The translations under genes and the position numbers were made by a program. From VMCP01 sp964527775 (lineage in GTDB: Bacteria > Bacteroidota > Bacteroidia > NS11-12g > UBA955), in NCBI GenBank assembly GCA_964527775.1, contig CAZGQS010000003.1, positions 1 through 64,000 of the forward strand: a stretch of 64,000 bases of DNA. The letters are read 5' to 3'. The notes beneath the pieces are model-generated. The model was given only the letters and a program-made list of their open reading frames with translations. It made no database searches and was not told where the DNA came from. This document shows positions 34,849 through 44,411 of the stretch, in pieces; position 1 is the stretch's first letter; each line of letters begins with the position of its first letter.

Positions 34849-37344
34849 GGTAATTTCACTCAAATCTTTTACTGTAACCGTGTGTTTGAACATGGGCTGC
34901 GCTAGCTTGGTGTAAACTTCTGCTTGGTAGATGAATCCGTCAAATCCGAAATGCGTATGAAACTCGGGTTCAAATTTCAAGGGTTTGCCGTTAAGTTTTA
35001 CCTGCTTATCCATGAATCCATGAAAAATCAATTGTACTCTCTTGTGAGGAAATTCTCGAGATCCTGATTTGATGAATTGTATTTTACCCTTTTCGTTCAT
35101 TACTTGGTAATTACAAAAGCTGCTGTTCTTGCTGATGCCATCGTCAAAGTATAGGTTTCCAAAATAAGAATTTCCTTCATTGATAGTGGCATAAATATGA
35201 ATGTTGATGGTATCAGAATTTGATTCGGTATTGACTATTTGTTGAGCGGCATTTTCTGGAAATACACTTCCTTCTTTCACAAAAACGGGTAATTGATGCA
35301 GTGGTGCCTTTACAAGAATTGAGTGACCAGAATGGTATATTTCATCGTGGGCGAGGCTGTACCAGCTGGCATTGATTTCTGGGAACAATATCTCCGCAAC
35401 CTCGGTTTTACTGTCAATTGGAGCGATCAAGAAAGATTTTCCAAAGTAGTATTGATGCTCAAAACGTCCGCCAATCATTTCTTGATTGAACCAGGTGTTT
35501 TCGAAGATCATGGGTCGCATGATGGGAGTGAGGCTGTCATGTAAACTGCTGTATAGATAGGGAAGAAGACGGTATCTCAACTTCATGTAATGCCTAATCA
35601 CATCAGTGTTTTTTTCACCGTATAGCCAAGGCTCTGCCATGGCCTCATCCGACATTTTATGTCCCCTGAAAAAAGGAGTAAATGCGCCGACGGTCATCCA
35701 ACGGGTGAACAATTGGGGTGAAGCATTGCCCATAAAGCCGCCAATGTCTGCACCTACAAAATCCACCCCTGAAATACTCAAAGAGGTCAAAAGTTTAATG
35801 CTCAACATCAAGTGTTCGTCTGAAGAAACATTATCACCCGTCCAAACCGCAGAATAGCGTTGAATACCCGTCATGCCAGCACGCGTTAAATTGAAAACAC
35901 GCTTCTGAAGCTGCTGTTCAGCCGCGAATCTGGTAGAAAGGGCCATCAAACTTCCGTAGGCGTTCCTGCAATCAATCATGCTGCCCATTAATCCTTCTCG
36001 ATTCGTTACCAAGTACTCAGGAACATCTTTTCCCCAAGCTGCGGGCTCGTTCATGTCGTTCCAAAATCCATCCAAACCCATGCTGGTATAGTACTTCATT
36101 TGATCTCCCCACCAAGTGCGTGTAGATGGGTTCGAAAAATCAGGGAAATGGCAGAATCCTGGCCAAACACTGGCTTCGTAGAGTCTACCCGAAGGGTATT
36201 TCACGTAAACATTGTTCTTCAAACCAGATTCATGTACCGAATAATCGCTATTCACTTGAATGCCCGGATCGATGATGCACACCGGATGGATGCCTTTTTT
36301 CTGAATCGATTGAATCAAAGACTTAGGATTGCCATATTTGATTGTGTCAAAGGTGAAAGCCCGGTTTTGATCCATATAATGGATGTCAAAATGTATGGCA
36401 TCTAAGGGTAGCTTGTGTGTTTTGAAACCTTCTATCACATGTTCAATTTGTTCTTTAGATCGGTAACTCCATCTCGATTGATGGTAGCCCAAGCTCCACA
36501 TGGGAGGCAGGGGAGTGCAACCTGTTAATTGACGGTATTTGGAGGATATTTCAGAGAGATTATCCCCCGGAATAAAAAAGAATACCAAATGATCATCGTT
36601 AACTTCAATACTTGTGAAATCTTGCGCCGCTCCAAAATTGAACTTGCTCTTTTGCGAATGATCCAATAAAATTCCATAAGTGTGCCCATCGTGAGCACCA
36701 TAGTAAAAGGCAATGGATTGATACAATGGGTCAGTGTTGCCGGTGTAACCCGGATTGTCTGAATTCCACAGGGTATATGAGTTCCCTGCTCGATTTAAAC
36801 CACCGGTTTTTTCGCCCAATCCCAGAAAAATCTCCTGATTGGCCAACTTGAAATTTTTCACCCACTTTCCTGGACTTTGAATGACAGGATCGCTGGTATG
36901 GTCTTCTAAAATGGGAAAAGGTGATGACTTTCTGTTATCAATGATCTTAAATGAGAACGGATTTTTCTGAATCTGAATTGTTGAATTTTTATATGTACTT
37001 GAATAAGTAACCAAGCCATTGTTACCTTGAATGACAAGTGATTTTGAAAATGTATCGTTTACTTGAGCGCCATTAATTGTTTTCTCATACGATTCGGCCA
37101 GTCCATAAGAATGGTGTCTAGTATTGTTTTTTTGATATTCAAAAGCCAAAGTTCCTGCCTTAGCTGTCCTGATTTTCAGGGTGTAATCTCGCGTTTCTAG
37201 CATCCATTCTTTGGCAGTCAGTTTTTGATTGATTAGGTAATTACCTATTTGACTTTGAGCGGTGATTGTTTTTGAGCTGATGCTCAAAGTCCCAAGAACC
37301 AAGGTCAATAGAGTTAAATTGATTTTTCTTAATAACTTAAACAT
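34813..37344 (-). CDS. GH31 family alpha-glucosidase
   Basis: An 843-residue exported glycoside hydrolase family 31 enzyme. A signal peptide (MFKLLRKINLTLLTLVLGT, cleavage near TITAQ) precedes an N-terminal beta-sandwich. The catalytic barrel has GLGEKTGGLNR, WSLGYHQSRWSY, LDAIHFDIHYM, the nucleophile D430 in GFWNDMNEPA and the acid/base region GADIGGFMGNAS, then FTPFFRGHKM. GH31 acts mainly on alpha-glucosidic links, so it is out of place in a beta-glucan locus unless the substrate carries alpha-linked glucose. The ATG at 37344 is preferred over upstream in-frame starts that lack a signal peptide. It is divergent from the fusion gene. Confidence 0.92.
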   Translation of the reverse strand: MFKLLRKINLTLLTLVLGTLSISSKTITAQSQIGNYLINQKLTAKEWMLETRDYTLKIRTAKAGTLAFEYQKNNTRHHSYGLAESYEKTINGAQVNDTFSKSLVIQGNNGLVTYSSTYKNSTIQIQKNPFSFKIIDNRKSSPFPILEDHTSDPVIQSPGKWVKNFKLANQEIFLGLGEKTGGLNRAGNSYTLWNSDNPGYTGNTDPLYQSIAFYYGAHDGHTYGILLDHSQKSKFNFGAAQDFTSIEVNDDHLVFFFIPGDNLSEISSKYRQLTGCTPLPPMWSLGYHQSRWSYRSKEQIEHVIEGFKTHKLPLDAIHFDIHYMDQNRAFTFDTIKYGNPKSLIQSIQKKGIHPVCIIDPGIQVNSDYSVHESGLKNNVYVKYPSGRLYEASVWPGFCHFPDFSNPSTRTWWGDQMKYYTSMGLDGFWNDMNEPAAWGKDVPEYLVTNREGLMGSMIDCRNAYGSLMALSTRFAAEQQLQKRVFNLTRAGMTGIQRYSAVWTGDNVSSDEHLMLSIKLLTSLSISGVDFVGADIGGFMGNASPQLFTRWMTVGAFTPFFRGHKMSDEAMAEPWLYGEKNTDVIRHYMKLRYRLLPYLYSSLHDSLTPIMRPMIFENTWFNQEMIGGRFEHQYYFGKSFLIAPIDSKTEVAEILFPEINASWYSLAHDEIYHSGHSILVKAPLHQLPVFVKEGSVFPENAAQQIVNTESNSDTINIHIYATINEGNSYFGNLYFDDGISKNSSFCNYQVMNEKGKIQFIKSGSREFPHKRVQLIFHGFMDKQVKLNGKPLKFEPEFHTHFGFDGFIYQAEVYTKLAQPMFKHTVTVKDLSEITLEFGSNRPSKR

Positions 37345-37414
37345 CACGTAGTTTTGTAAAAAGTACATTCCTAGGTTTTTACTTTTTGTAAAATATACAG
37401 TAACTTGCCTGCGC

Positions 37415-40400
37415 ATGAGGTACAATTCAATCATCATTCTGTTTTTGAGCTTTGTAGGAACCTATTCTGGGCTGACAGCCCAAAATGTTCCAATTCAAAA
37501 GTACACTTCATATTCTGATTTTTCGGAGTCCGAAAAAAGAATTTTTGATACCGTTCAGTACCGAACTTTCCAATACTTTTGGGATGGGGCAGAGCCTAAT
37601 TCAGGCTTGGCCCGTGAACGAATTCACCTCGATGGTGATTACCCAGACAAAGACGAACATATCATCACCACTGGCGGTTCAGGTTTTGGCATGATGGCCA
37701 TTATGGTGGGCTACAAAAGAGGATGGATCACTCTTGATCAATTACTGGCCCGATATGAACGCAATTTAACCTTCCTTGAAAAATGCGATCGCTTCCATGG
37801 TGCCTGGCCGCATTGGCTCGATGGAAATACAGGAAAAGTCAAGCCTTTCAGTCCCAAAGACGACGGAGGAGACTTGGTGGAAAGTAGTTTCTTAATGCAA
37901 GGATTACTCTCGGTTCAGCAGATTTTTGCTGAGGGATTTAAAAATGGAAGCATCCCCAAGAACTCTCGAATTAGCAAAATCAATAAGCGCATTACCAAAC
38001 TTTGGAGAGAAATGGAATTTGATTGGTACACCAAAGGAGAAGACGTTCTTTATTGGCATTGGAGTCCAAACCACGGTTGGTCCATGAACTTTGCAGTGAA
38101 GGGGTATAATGAGTGTTTAATCATGTACATATTGGCAGCTTCATCTCCTACACACCCAATCAAGGCAAGTGTGTATCATAAAGGTTGGGCACAGGCTCAG
38201 TCAAATGGGTCTGTGACAGGAATCAACGAAATTTCGTCTAGGCAAAAACAGGCTTATTTTCCTCTTCAACTCAGACACCAAGGTGATTTGCAAAATGGTG
38301 GCCCCTTGTTTTGGGCACATTATTCTTTCGTAGCCTTAAATCCAATGGGATTGCATGATCAATATGCGGATTACGGCAAAGAAAACATCCATCAAACTCT
38401 GAATAATTATCAGTGGTGCGTAAACAATCCATTGAATTACAAAGGATACGGCGACAGTTCTTGGGGACTTACAGCCAGTTATTCAGTGAATTTTTATTCG
38501 GGACATGCACCAGATTCATCGCGTGATGAAGGGGTAATATCACCAACCGCGGCCCTTTCTTCTTTCCCTTATACACCTGAACTATCAGTGAAATGCTTAT
38601 CGAATTGGTATATTAATAAACCCAATTATCTCAAAAAGTACGGGTTCATTGATGCATTCTCAGAACACAAAAATTGGTCTAAGCCCTGGTATCTAGCCAT
38701 AGATCAAGGTCCTATTGTGGTGATGATGGAAAACTACCGTACCGGACTTTTTTGGAAGCATTTTAATAATCATATTGATATTCAAAAAGGATTGAAATTA
38801 CTTGGTTTGCGATACGGTGCTGAATCAGGATTGACTTTAGATCAAAAAATCAAGTCTAAATTAAGCAAAATGTCATTGACCGAAAAGGTGGGTCAAATGA
38901 CTCAAATTGATTTGGGACTCATCGCCAAAGGAGATATTTGTGCCCTACAACAACCTCAAGTTTTAGATTCTGCAAAGTTGGCAGTAGCATTTAATAAGTA
39001 TAAGGTTGGTTCTGTATTGAATGTGGGATGTGGCTCAGGAACCATGTCGCTCCAACGTTGGCATTCCATCATTAACGAAATTCAAAAAGCTTCTTTCAAT
39101 TCTGGTAATAACGGTGTGTATGTGGTGTATGGTATTGATGCCATTCACGGGGCAAATTACACCATGGGGGCGACCTTGTTTCCGCAACAAATAGGACAGG
39201 CAGCCACTTGGAATCCTGATTTGGTGAAAAAAGCCGCTCAAATCACCGCTCAAGAAGTTAGGGCTTCGGGTATTCCTTGGAACTTTTCACCGGTATTAGA
39301 CCTTGGTAGACAGCCTTTGTGGTCTCGTTTCTTTGAAACATACGGTGAAGATGTTCATTTGGCAAAAACCATGACCAAAAGTGCTATTGAAGGATATCAA
39401 AACAACGGAATCAATACATCAGTGGCTGCGTGCATGAAGCATTTCCTTGGATATAGCTATCCCTTAAGCGGAAAAGACCGCACCCCAGCTTGGATTGATG
39501 AAAGAACGTTGCGCGAATATTACCTTCCAACCTTTGAAACCGCCATCCAATCGGGAGCAAAAACCGTCATGATCAACTCTGGCGAACTAAACGGAATTCC
39601 TGTTCATATCAATAAGAATATCTTGACTGGTTTATTGCGCGACGAATTGAAGTTTACGGGGGTAGCAGTAACAGATTGGGAAGACATCTACAAGCTTCAC
39701 ACCACACACAAAGTGGCTCCAACGCTAAAAGAAGCAGTAAAATTGGCCATAAATGCGGGGATAGATATGAGCATGACACCTTCCGATTTTCAATTCAATG
39801 ATTTATTGATGGAGCTGGTGGAAGAGGGTAGTGTTCCTATGTCGAGAATAGACGAGGCGGTATATCGCATATTGAAATTGAAATATGAACTCGGCTTGGT
39901 GGGTGAATTCCCTCAAATTCCCGTTTTACCCATCGGTACACCAGAGTTTGCAGAAGTCAGTTATCAAGCCGCCGTTGAAAGTATCACTTTGCTCAAGAAT
40001 TCGGGAAATCTCCTTCCTCTAAATGCGGGGTCTGTTCACCCCATCATCATGGGTGATGCTGCCTCTAACATGGATTTGTTGAACGGTTCATGGACCCACA
40101 GTTGGCAGGGCATCAATAATGGATACAGAACCAAGGGTAAGATAACTATTGAAGAGGCATTGCGGAAATACGATCATGTTTTATCAAGTTCTGCAGTGTT
40201 GATTTATTGCTTGGGTGAAAAACCCGGCACAGAAGTCCCAGGAAATATAAATGATCTCGCTACAAACCTTCCAGAAAGTGATTTAAAATTCATCCAAGAT
40301 TGGAAGAGCCGCGGCGGTAAGGCGATATTGGTACTCACTTTAAATCGACCACGCATCATCACCTCTTTGGTGGGTCTGTTCGATGCTGTGCTGCATGCAT

Positions 40401-40951
40401 ATTTGCCGGGGGATGAAGGCGGACGCGCCATTGCAGATGTTATATACGGTAAGCAAGTCCCCAGCGGAAAACTACCTTTTACATATCCCCGTTTTTCGGG
40501 GGATATGGTGCACTACGACCGTAAACACACCGAAAACAACGATGTCAATTTTGGAAAAAATGCCTATCAGCCCTTGTTTGACTTTGGATGGGGCATGAGC
40601 TATACAAATTTTGATTACAATAACTTTGAAATTGTCCGTAATGGCGATTCCCTGTTTTCTGCGCGTGTTACCGTCAGAAATTCGGGCAATTACGATGCAA
40701 AAGAGGTGGTGCAAATCTATTCGAGTGATCTTTTTGCATCTGTAACTCCATCGGTGAAGAAGTTGGTTGGGTTCAAGAAGGTACTGATCAAGAAGAACGA
40801 ATCTGTTTTAGTTGAAGTACCTTTCAGCAAAAGTGATTTAACGTTTATTGGAGCAGATTTAAAGCGTCAATTTGAAGGTGGTGAATTTACCTTCTCTGTT
40901 GGATGCGAAGGTTGTGCAACCGATGAGAAGTTAACACTTGACATTCGTTGA
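37415..40951 (+). CDS. GH144-GH3 fusion glucanase/beta-glucosidase
   Basis: A 1178-residue exported protein with two complete catalytic units. After a type I signal peptide (cleavage near GLTAQ), residues 35-462 are a GH144 domain: QYFWDGAEPNSGLARER, TGGSGFGMMA, FHGAWPHWLDG, DDGGDLVESSFLMQGLL, LYWHWSPNHGW, LAASSPTHP, SPTAALSSFPYTPE and AIDQGPIVVMMENYRTG. Residues 474-1178 are a GH3 enzyme: MSLTEKVGQMTQ, YGIDAIHGANY, nucleophile D754 in GVAVTDWED, sandwich domain and FnIII-like end (FDFGWGMSYTNFDYN). The junction is a short linker near residue 465, in one unbroken frame. It would cut beta-1,2-glucan and hydrolyse the products in one molecule. The GH3 half is distinct from the standalone GH3. 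Confidence 0.9.
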   Translation: MRYNSIIILFLSFVGTYSGLTAQNVPIQKYTSYSDFSESEKRIFDTVQYRTFQYFWDGAEPNSGLARERIHLDGDYPDKDEHIITTGGSGFGMMAIMVGYKRGWITLDQLLARYERNLTFLEKCDRFHGAWPHWLDGNTGKVKPFSPKDDGGDLVESSFLMQGLLSVQQIFAEGFKNGSIPKNSRISKINKRITKLWREMEFDWYTKGEDVLYWHWSPNHGWSMNFAVKGYNECLIMYILAASSPTHPIKASVYHKGWAQAQSNGSVTGINEISSRQKQAYFPLQLRHQGDLQNGGPLFWAHYSFVALNPMGLHDQYADYGKENIHQTLNNYQWCVNNPLNYKGYGDSSWGLTASYSVNFYSGHAPDSSRDEGVISPTAALSSFPYTPELSVKCLSNWYINKPNYLKKYGFIDAFSEHKNWSKPWYLAIDQGPIVVMMENYRTGLFWKHFNNHIDIQKGLKLLGLRYGAESGLTLDQKIKSKLSKMSLTEKVGQMTQIDLGLIAKGDICALQQPQVLDSAKLAVAFNKYKVGSVLNVGCGSGTMSLQRWHSIINEIQKASFNSGNNGVYVVYGIDAIHGANYTMGATLFPQQIGQAATWNPDLVKKAAQITAQEVRASGIPWNFSPVLDLGRQPLWSRFFETYGEDVHLAKTMTKSAIEGYQNNGINTSVAACMKHFLGYSYPLSGKDRTPAWIDERTLREYYLPTFETAIQSGAKTVMINSGELNGIPVHINKNILTGLLRDELKFTGVAVTDWEDIYKLHTTHKVAPTLKEAVKLAINAGIDMSMTPSDFQFNDLLMELVEEGSVPMSRIDEAVYRILKLKYELGLVGEFPQIPVLPIGTPEFAEVSYQAAVESITLLKNSGNLLPLNAGSVHPIIMGDAASNMDLLNGSWTHSWQGINNGYRTKGKITIEEALRKYDHVLSSSAVLIYCLGEKPGTEVPGNINDLATNLPESDLKFIQDWKSRGGKAILVLTLNRPRIITSLVGLFDAVLHAYLPGDEGGRAIADVIYGKQVPSGKLPFTYPRFSGDMVHYDRKHTENNDVNFGKNAYQPLFDFGWGMSYTNFDYNNFEIVRNGDSLFSARVTVRNSGNYDAKEVVQIYSSDLFASVTPSVKKLVGFKKVLIKKNESVLVEVPFSKSDLTFIGADLKRQFEGGEFTFSVGCEGCATDEKLTLDIR

Positions 40952-40972
40952 TATTTGCAAGTGTAAACAAAC

Positions 40973-41002
40973 AAAAAGGGCTGCCCGCGGGCAGCCCTTT
41001 TT
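40973..41002. terminator. Bidirectional intrinsic terminator
   Basis: AAAAAGGGCTGCCC and GGGCAGCCCTTTTT form a near-perfect stem with flanking A and T runs, placed between the convergent fusion gene and the T9SS gene at 41030. It can end transcription from both sides. Confidence 0.92.
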
Positions 41003-41029
41003 GTACCTAGTGAAATTTTCTATGAAAGA

Positions 41030-42322
41030 TTATTGCTTGATGAAACGTGAAGTAAATACGCCATTCGCTGTAGTTACATTCACAAAATAAGTTCCAACAG
41101 GCAATGAAGCCACATTAACGTTATTAGTGTTAGCAACTTCCATTACACGCATTCCTACAGTGTTGTAGATTACTGCGTTTTGAACAGTGCTAGCACGGTC
41201 AAATTCGAAAGAAATCATACCGTTGGTTGGGTTAGGATAAACCTTCATACCAGTATTGAATGTAGCAACGCTACCAATTGGAGCAGAACTTCTCACAAAT
41301 TCATAATACCAATGTGCACCGTTAGCAATAGCGATTTCTACAACCATAGTATCACCTTTAATCACGGCTGGATATATGATGGTATCTTTTGCATCTACTG
41401 GTTTGGTTAATTCTCCACCATTATAAACTTTAGCTAGTCCTAAGAAAGAACCTTTACCGATGATGGTGATGGTACCGTTGTTTTTATCAGCAACCCATTT
41501 TCCTTTAGAAGTACCATCGTGAGGAGCAACAGGAGTCCCACAACCATCTTTACCTTGCCAGTTTTCTAACCAAGTACTGCCATCCATGATATTCTCAAAT
41601 GAACCATCTGCATTGAAAACAAAACGGTCATCTAATTGACATGCGCGAGCGGTTAAATCACCAACAGGCAATCCCCACCAGCTGTAGTCGCCTTTTGCAG
41701 GTCCCACTTTGAAGCAACCCGCTTTATTGGCAAAGCTCCAGCTACCTTCTGGGTTCAAAGCAGGCATTTCTTTTACGAAATCAAATTTCCAATATCCACC
41801 ACCAATTGAACATCCCAATGACAATGCAGAAGATGTCATTGACAGTACATCATAAACAATGGTGTCTTTAGCATTTGCTGGAGCGGTTAATTCACCCCCG
41901 TTGTAAACTTTGGCAAGTCCCATGTATGAACCTTTACCTACAATGGTCAAGGTTTGTGCAGTTGCATCATACATCCATTTGCCTGCAGAAGAACCGTCAT
42001 GCGGAGCAACCGGTGCGCCGCAGCCATTACCAGATTGCCAAGCTTCTAAGTAAGTTTCCGTGCCCAGTACATTTTTAAAGGAACCGTCAGCCCCGAAATT
42101 GTAAATGTCGTCGAATTGGCAAGCTCTAACTCCAGTTACCTCAGAAAGAGGAACACCCCACCAGCTGTAATCGCCTTTGGCAGGTCCTACTTCAAAGGAT
42201 CTGTCTTTTGGTGCCAATTTCCAGTCCCCTGCAAATTGTGCACTTGCAACAGTCATTGACAGGAAACCTGCAGCAATAAAACTGTTGCGAATGATTGATT
42301 GAATAGTAATTTTTTTCATCAT
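41030..42322 (-). CDS. T9SS-secreted protein with two tandem unknown domains
   Basis: A 430-residue secreted protein with a signal peptide (cleavage near TVASAQ), two tandem copies of a roughly 155-residue domain, and a T9SS type A sorting domain (VYPNPTNGMISFEF through VPVGTYFVNV-type strand, ending RFIKQ). Both copies share VGPAKGDYSWWG, ARACQ/RACQFDD, ADGSF, GCGxPVAPHDG, GKGS and GLAKVYNGGEL. I do not recognise a named family, though similar domains occur beside secreted glucanases in Bacteroidota, so a carbohydrate-binding role is possible. It is convergent with the glucan locus. No catalytic motif is evident. Confidence 0.8.
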   Translation of the reverse strand: MMKKITIQSIIRNSFIAAGFLSMTVASAQFAGDWKLAPKDRSFEVGPAKGDYSWWGVPLSEVTGVRACQFDDIYNFGADGSFKNVLGTETYLEAWQSGNGCGAPVAPHDGSSAGKWMYDATAQTLTIVGKGSYMGLAKVYNGGELTAPANAKDTIVYDVLSMTSSALSLGCSIGGGYWKFDFVKEMPALNPEGSWSFANKAGCFKVGPAKGDYSWWGLPVGDLTARACQLDDRFVFNADGSFENIMDGSTWLENWQGKDGCGTPVAPHDGTSKGKWVADKNNGTITIIGKGSFLGLAKVYNGGELTKPVDAKDTIIYPAVIKGDTMVVEIAIANGAHWYYEFVRSSAPIGSVATFNTGMKVYPNPTNGMISFEFDRASTVQNAVIYNTVGMRVMEVANTNNVNVASLPVGTYFVNVTTANGVFTSRFIKQ

Positions 42323-42409
42323 AATTTATTTATGTTATTACAATATTAATCACTTAGTTAATATTATTGTAAAAAAAACAATAAGTTTTTATACGATTCT
42401 TTTACACAT

Positions 42410-42441
42410 AAAAAAAGGGAGCCAATTAGGCTCCCTTTTTT
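42410..42441. terminator. Intrinsic terminator
   Basis: Stem GGGAGCC / GGCTCCC with loop AATTA, flanked by A and T runs. It lies downstream of the minus-strand gene 42500-44395 and upstream of the 41030-42322 gene. Confidence 0.9.
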
Positions 42442-42499
42442 ATGAACTAAAAGCTATTTCTATTTATCAACTAGAGTTTAATATATTTGAGTCATGTAA

Positions 42500-44395
42500 T
42501 TATCGCAGAACTTGGATTTTTTTGATATCTTCCCCTCTATCAGTCGATAATTTCATAAAATAAATTCCTTCAGGGACTTGATTTAAATTAATGGCCATAC
42601 CCGAGTTGCCTTGGATATTTGTAAATAGTTTATTCGAAATTAGTCTACCATTTAAGTCATAAATAGTTATTGTTAATTTTGATTCAAAACCATTGAATTT
42701 AACATTGAAAATATCTGTTGAAGGATTTGGTGAAATAGATAATCCATTCAAACCAAGAAGAGATTTAATTGAACTATTGCTTTGTGCAACTGTAACATCA
42801 AAATAAATAGTATCACTTCCGCATGGAGGGTTATTTGCCACTAACATTACCTTGTAAGTACCATCTGCACTGAAGGTATAAGTGGTGTTTTGCTGAAAAC
42901 TTTCATTTCCGTCGCTGAAATTCCAATAAACATCAGCCGTATTTGTACCTTCAAATTTGAATTCAACGGTTCTATCTTTTACAATTTTATAAGAATAAGC
43001 GGCTTGGGGTTGCAATACTCCATATATATTTTGTGTTTTTATTGTTTCACAACCTGCACCATTTTTAACAGAAACAGTATATGTTGTTTTTTCACCTACC
43101 GCTTTTGCCCAAGTTGTTCTATTCGTTGCACCTGTACTCCAAGAATAGGTCAAACCACCGCCAAACGCATTTGCAGTTAATTGCGTTGAATCTCCGTCAC
43201 ATACCATTGTATCAGTCGCAGTAATTGTTACATTCGGGCCATTTTGGATCTGTACAAAAAAGTTTCTAGTCCCCGTGCAACCTTTGTCGTCCAATCCACT
43301 CACCGTATAAGCAGTAGTAGTCGTAGGAAGGGCATAAATGGTATCTCCAGTTTCGGCACTTAAACCAGTTGCAGGCGTCCAAGTATAGGTGGTAGCACCA
43401 TTCGCAACAATTTTCAATGGAGTGGTAGAGCCAGAACACAAAACACCTCCATTCGGAGTCACTGTTACAGTTGGAGGAGTTGCGGTGTTGTCTATCCAAA
43501 TTTTAATGCAATTGGATGTATCTGATTCTCCTGATTCATTACAAGTTACAATGGCTCTTATATAACGGTAAGTTCCAATTGCAGCTCCAAAGTTTCCTGT
43601 ATTCACAGCTGCAGTCCAAGCATTGGTATTGAAAGTTTGAGAATCAGTAGACAATTGCCATGATAAAGTGATACCTGTAGTACTTGTATAATTACTCAAT
43701 GTAACAGTTGCAGGTCCTGAATTTCCGCATATATAGTAAGTACTTGATGTAACCGTTCCTGCATCAGGCTTACCTTCGCAGAAGGTTGGATAGGCATCCC
43801 AAGTAACACTATCAATGAAGATATTTCCAGCACTTGCCGCTCCACGAGCAGTTCCTTGAATCATGAAATAATTTGTACTTCCTTTGAAACTTGAGGGAAC
43901 AGCAAAAGAGTATTTGTACCAGCCATGTGCACCTGAGTCAGGGTAATTTGCTCTTGCAAAACGTTTGATTCCCTGAATTCGTGTCGCACCAGTTAAACTG
44001 CGAGTTGTATTAAATAAAAATGTCAAAGAATCATCAGTTGTATATACAGTGTCTCTGAACATATAAAATGAAACATAGCTATTGGTGGATCCACGTTTAC
44101 TTAAATCGATAACTGGCGATACCAATGTTTGAGTGGTACCTGCAGCAACGTTTCTGCATGTAAATCGAGCCATTGCAGCACCTGCTTGCGGTGCAACAGT
44201 TGGTGTCGTTCCAGCATTTGCGGTTGTACGTCTTGACCAACCAGCACCAAAGCCGACATTTCCGATAGTAGACCACCCTGCGGGTGGGAAAGTGGCACCT
44301 TCGAAACCTTGCCCGGTTACTGTTTGTGCGTGAACTGATGGAAATTCTGACAGCAAAAACAAAATGGCCGACAGAAATAGGTATTGTTTTTTCAT
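42500..44395 (-). CDS. T9SS type A secreted protein with PKD/Ig-like domains
   Basis: A 631-residue secreted modular protein. After the signal peptide (cleavage near SVHAQ) comes a jelly-roll MAM/choice-of-anchor type domain (residues 25-205: GFEGATFPPAGWS, SPVIDLSKRGS). Ig-like domains follow (ATYTWTPATGLS with TTTAYTVSG, and a second with YSWSTGATN), then a PKD-like domain (VYWNFSDGNES, TYTFSADGTYKVML) and a T9SS type A sorting domain (GLSISPNPSTDIFNVKF to the final KKIQVLR). Such proteins are surface adhesins or cargo with no enzymatic motif. It lies 16 bases after the type B T9SS gene and is likely cotranscribed. Confidence 0.87.
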   Translation of the reverse strand: MKKQYLFLSAILFLLSEFPSVHAQTVTGQGFEGATFPPAGWSTIGNVGFGAGWSRRTTANAGTTPTVAPQAGAAMARFTCRNVAAGTTQTLVSPVIDLSKRGSTNSYVSFYMFRDTVYTTDDSLTFLFNTTRSLTGATRIQGIKRFARANYPDSGAHGWYKYSFAVPSSFKGSTNYFMIQGTARGAASAGNIFIDSVTWDAYPTFCEGKPDAGTVTSSTYYICGNSGPATVTLSNYTSTTGITLSWQLSTDSQTFNTNAWTAAVNTGNFGAAIGTYRYIRAIVTCNESGESDTSNCIKIWIDNTATPPTVTVTPNGGVLCSGSTTPLKIVANGATTYTWTPATGLSAETGDTIYALPTTTTAYTVSGLDDKGCTGTRNFFVQIQNGPNVTITATDTMVCDGDSTQLTANAFGGGLTYSWSTGATNRTTWAKAVGEKTTYTVSVKNGAGCETIKTQNIYGVLQPQAAYSYKIVKDRTVEFKFEGTNTADVYWNFSDGNESFQQNTTYTFSADGTYKVMLVANNPPCGSDTIYFDVTVAQSNSSIKSLLGLNGLSISPNPSTDIFNVKFNGFESKLTITIYDLNGRLISNKLFTNIQGNSGMAINLNQVPEGIYFMKLSTDRGEDIKKIQVLR

Positions 44396-44411
44396 AGTTG
44401 TTGTATTGAGA

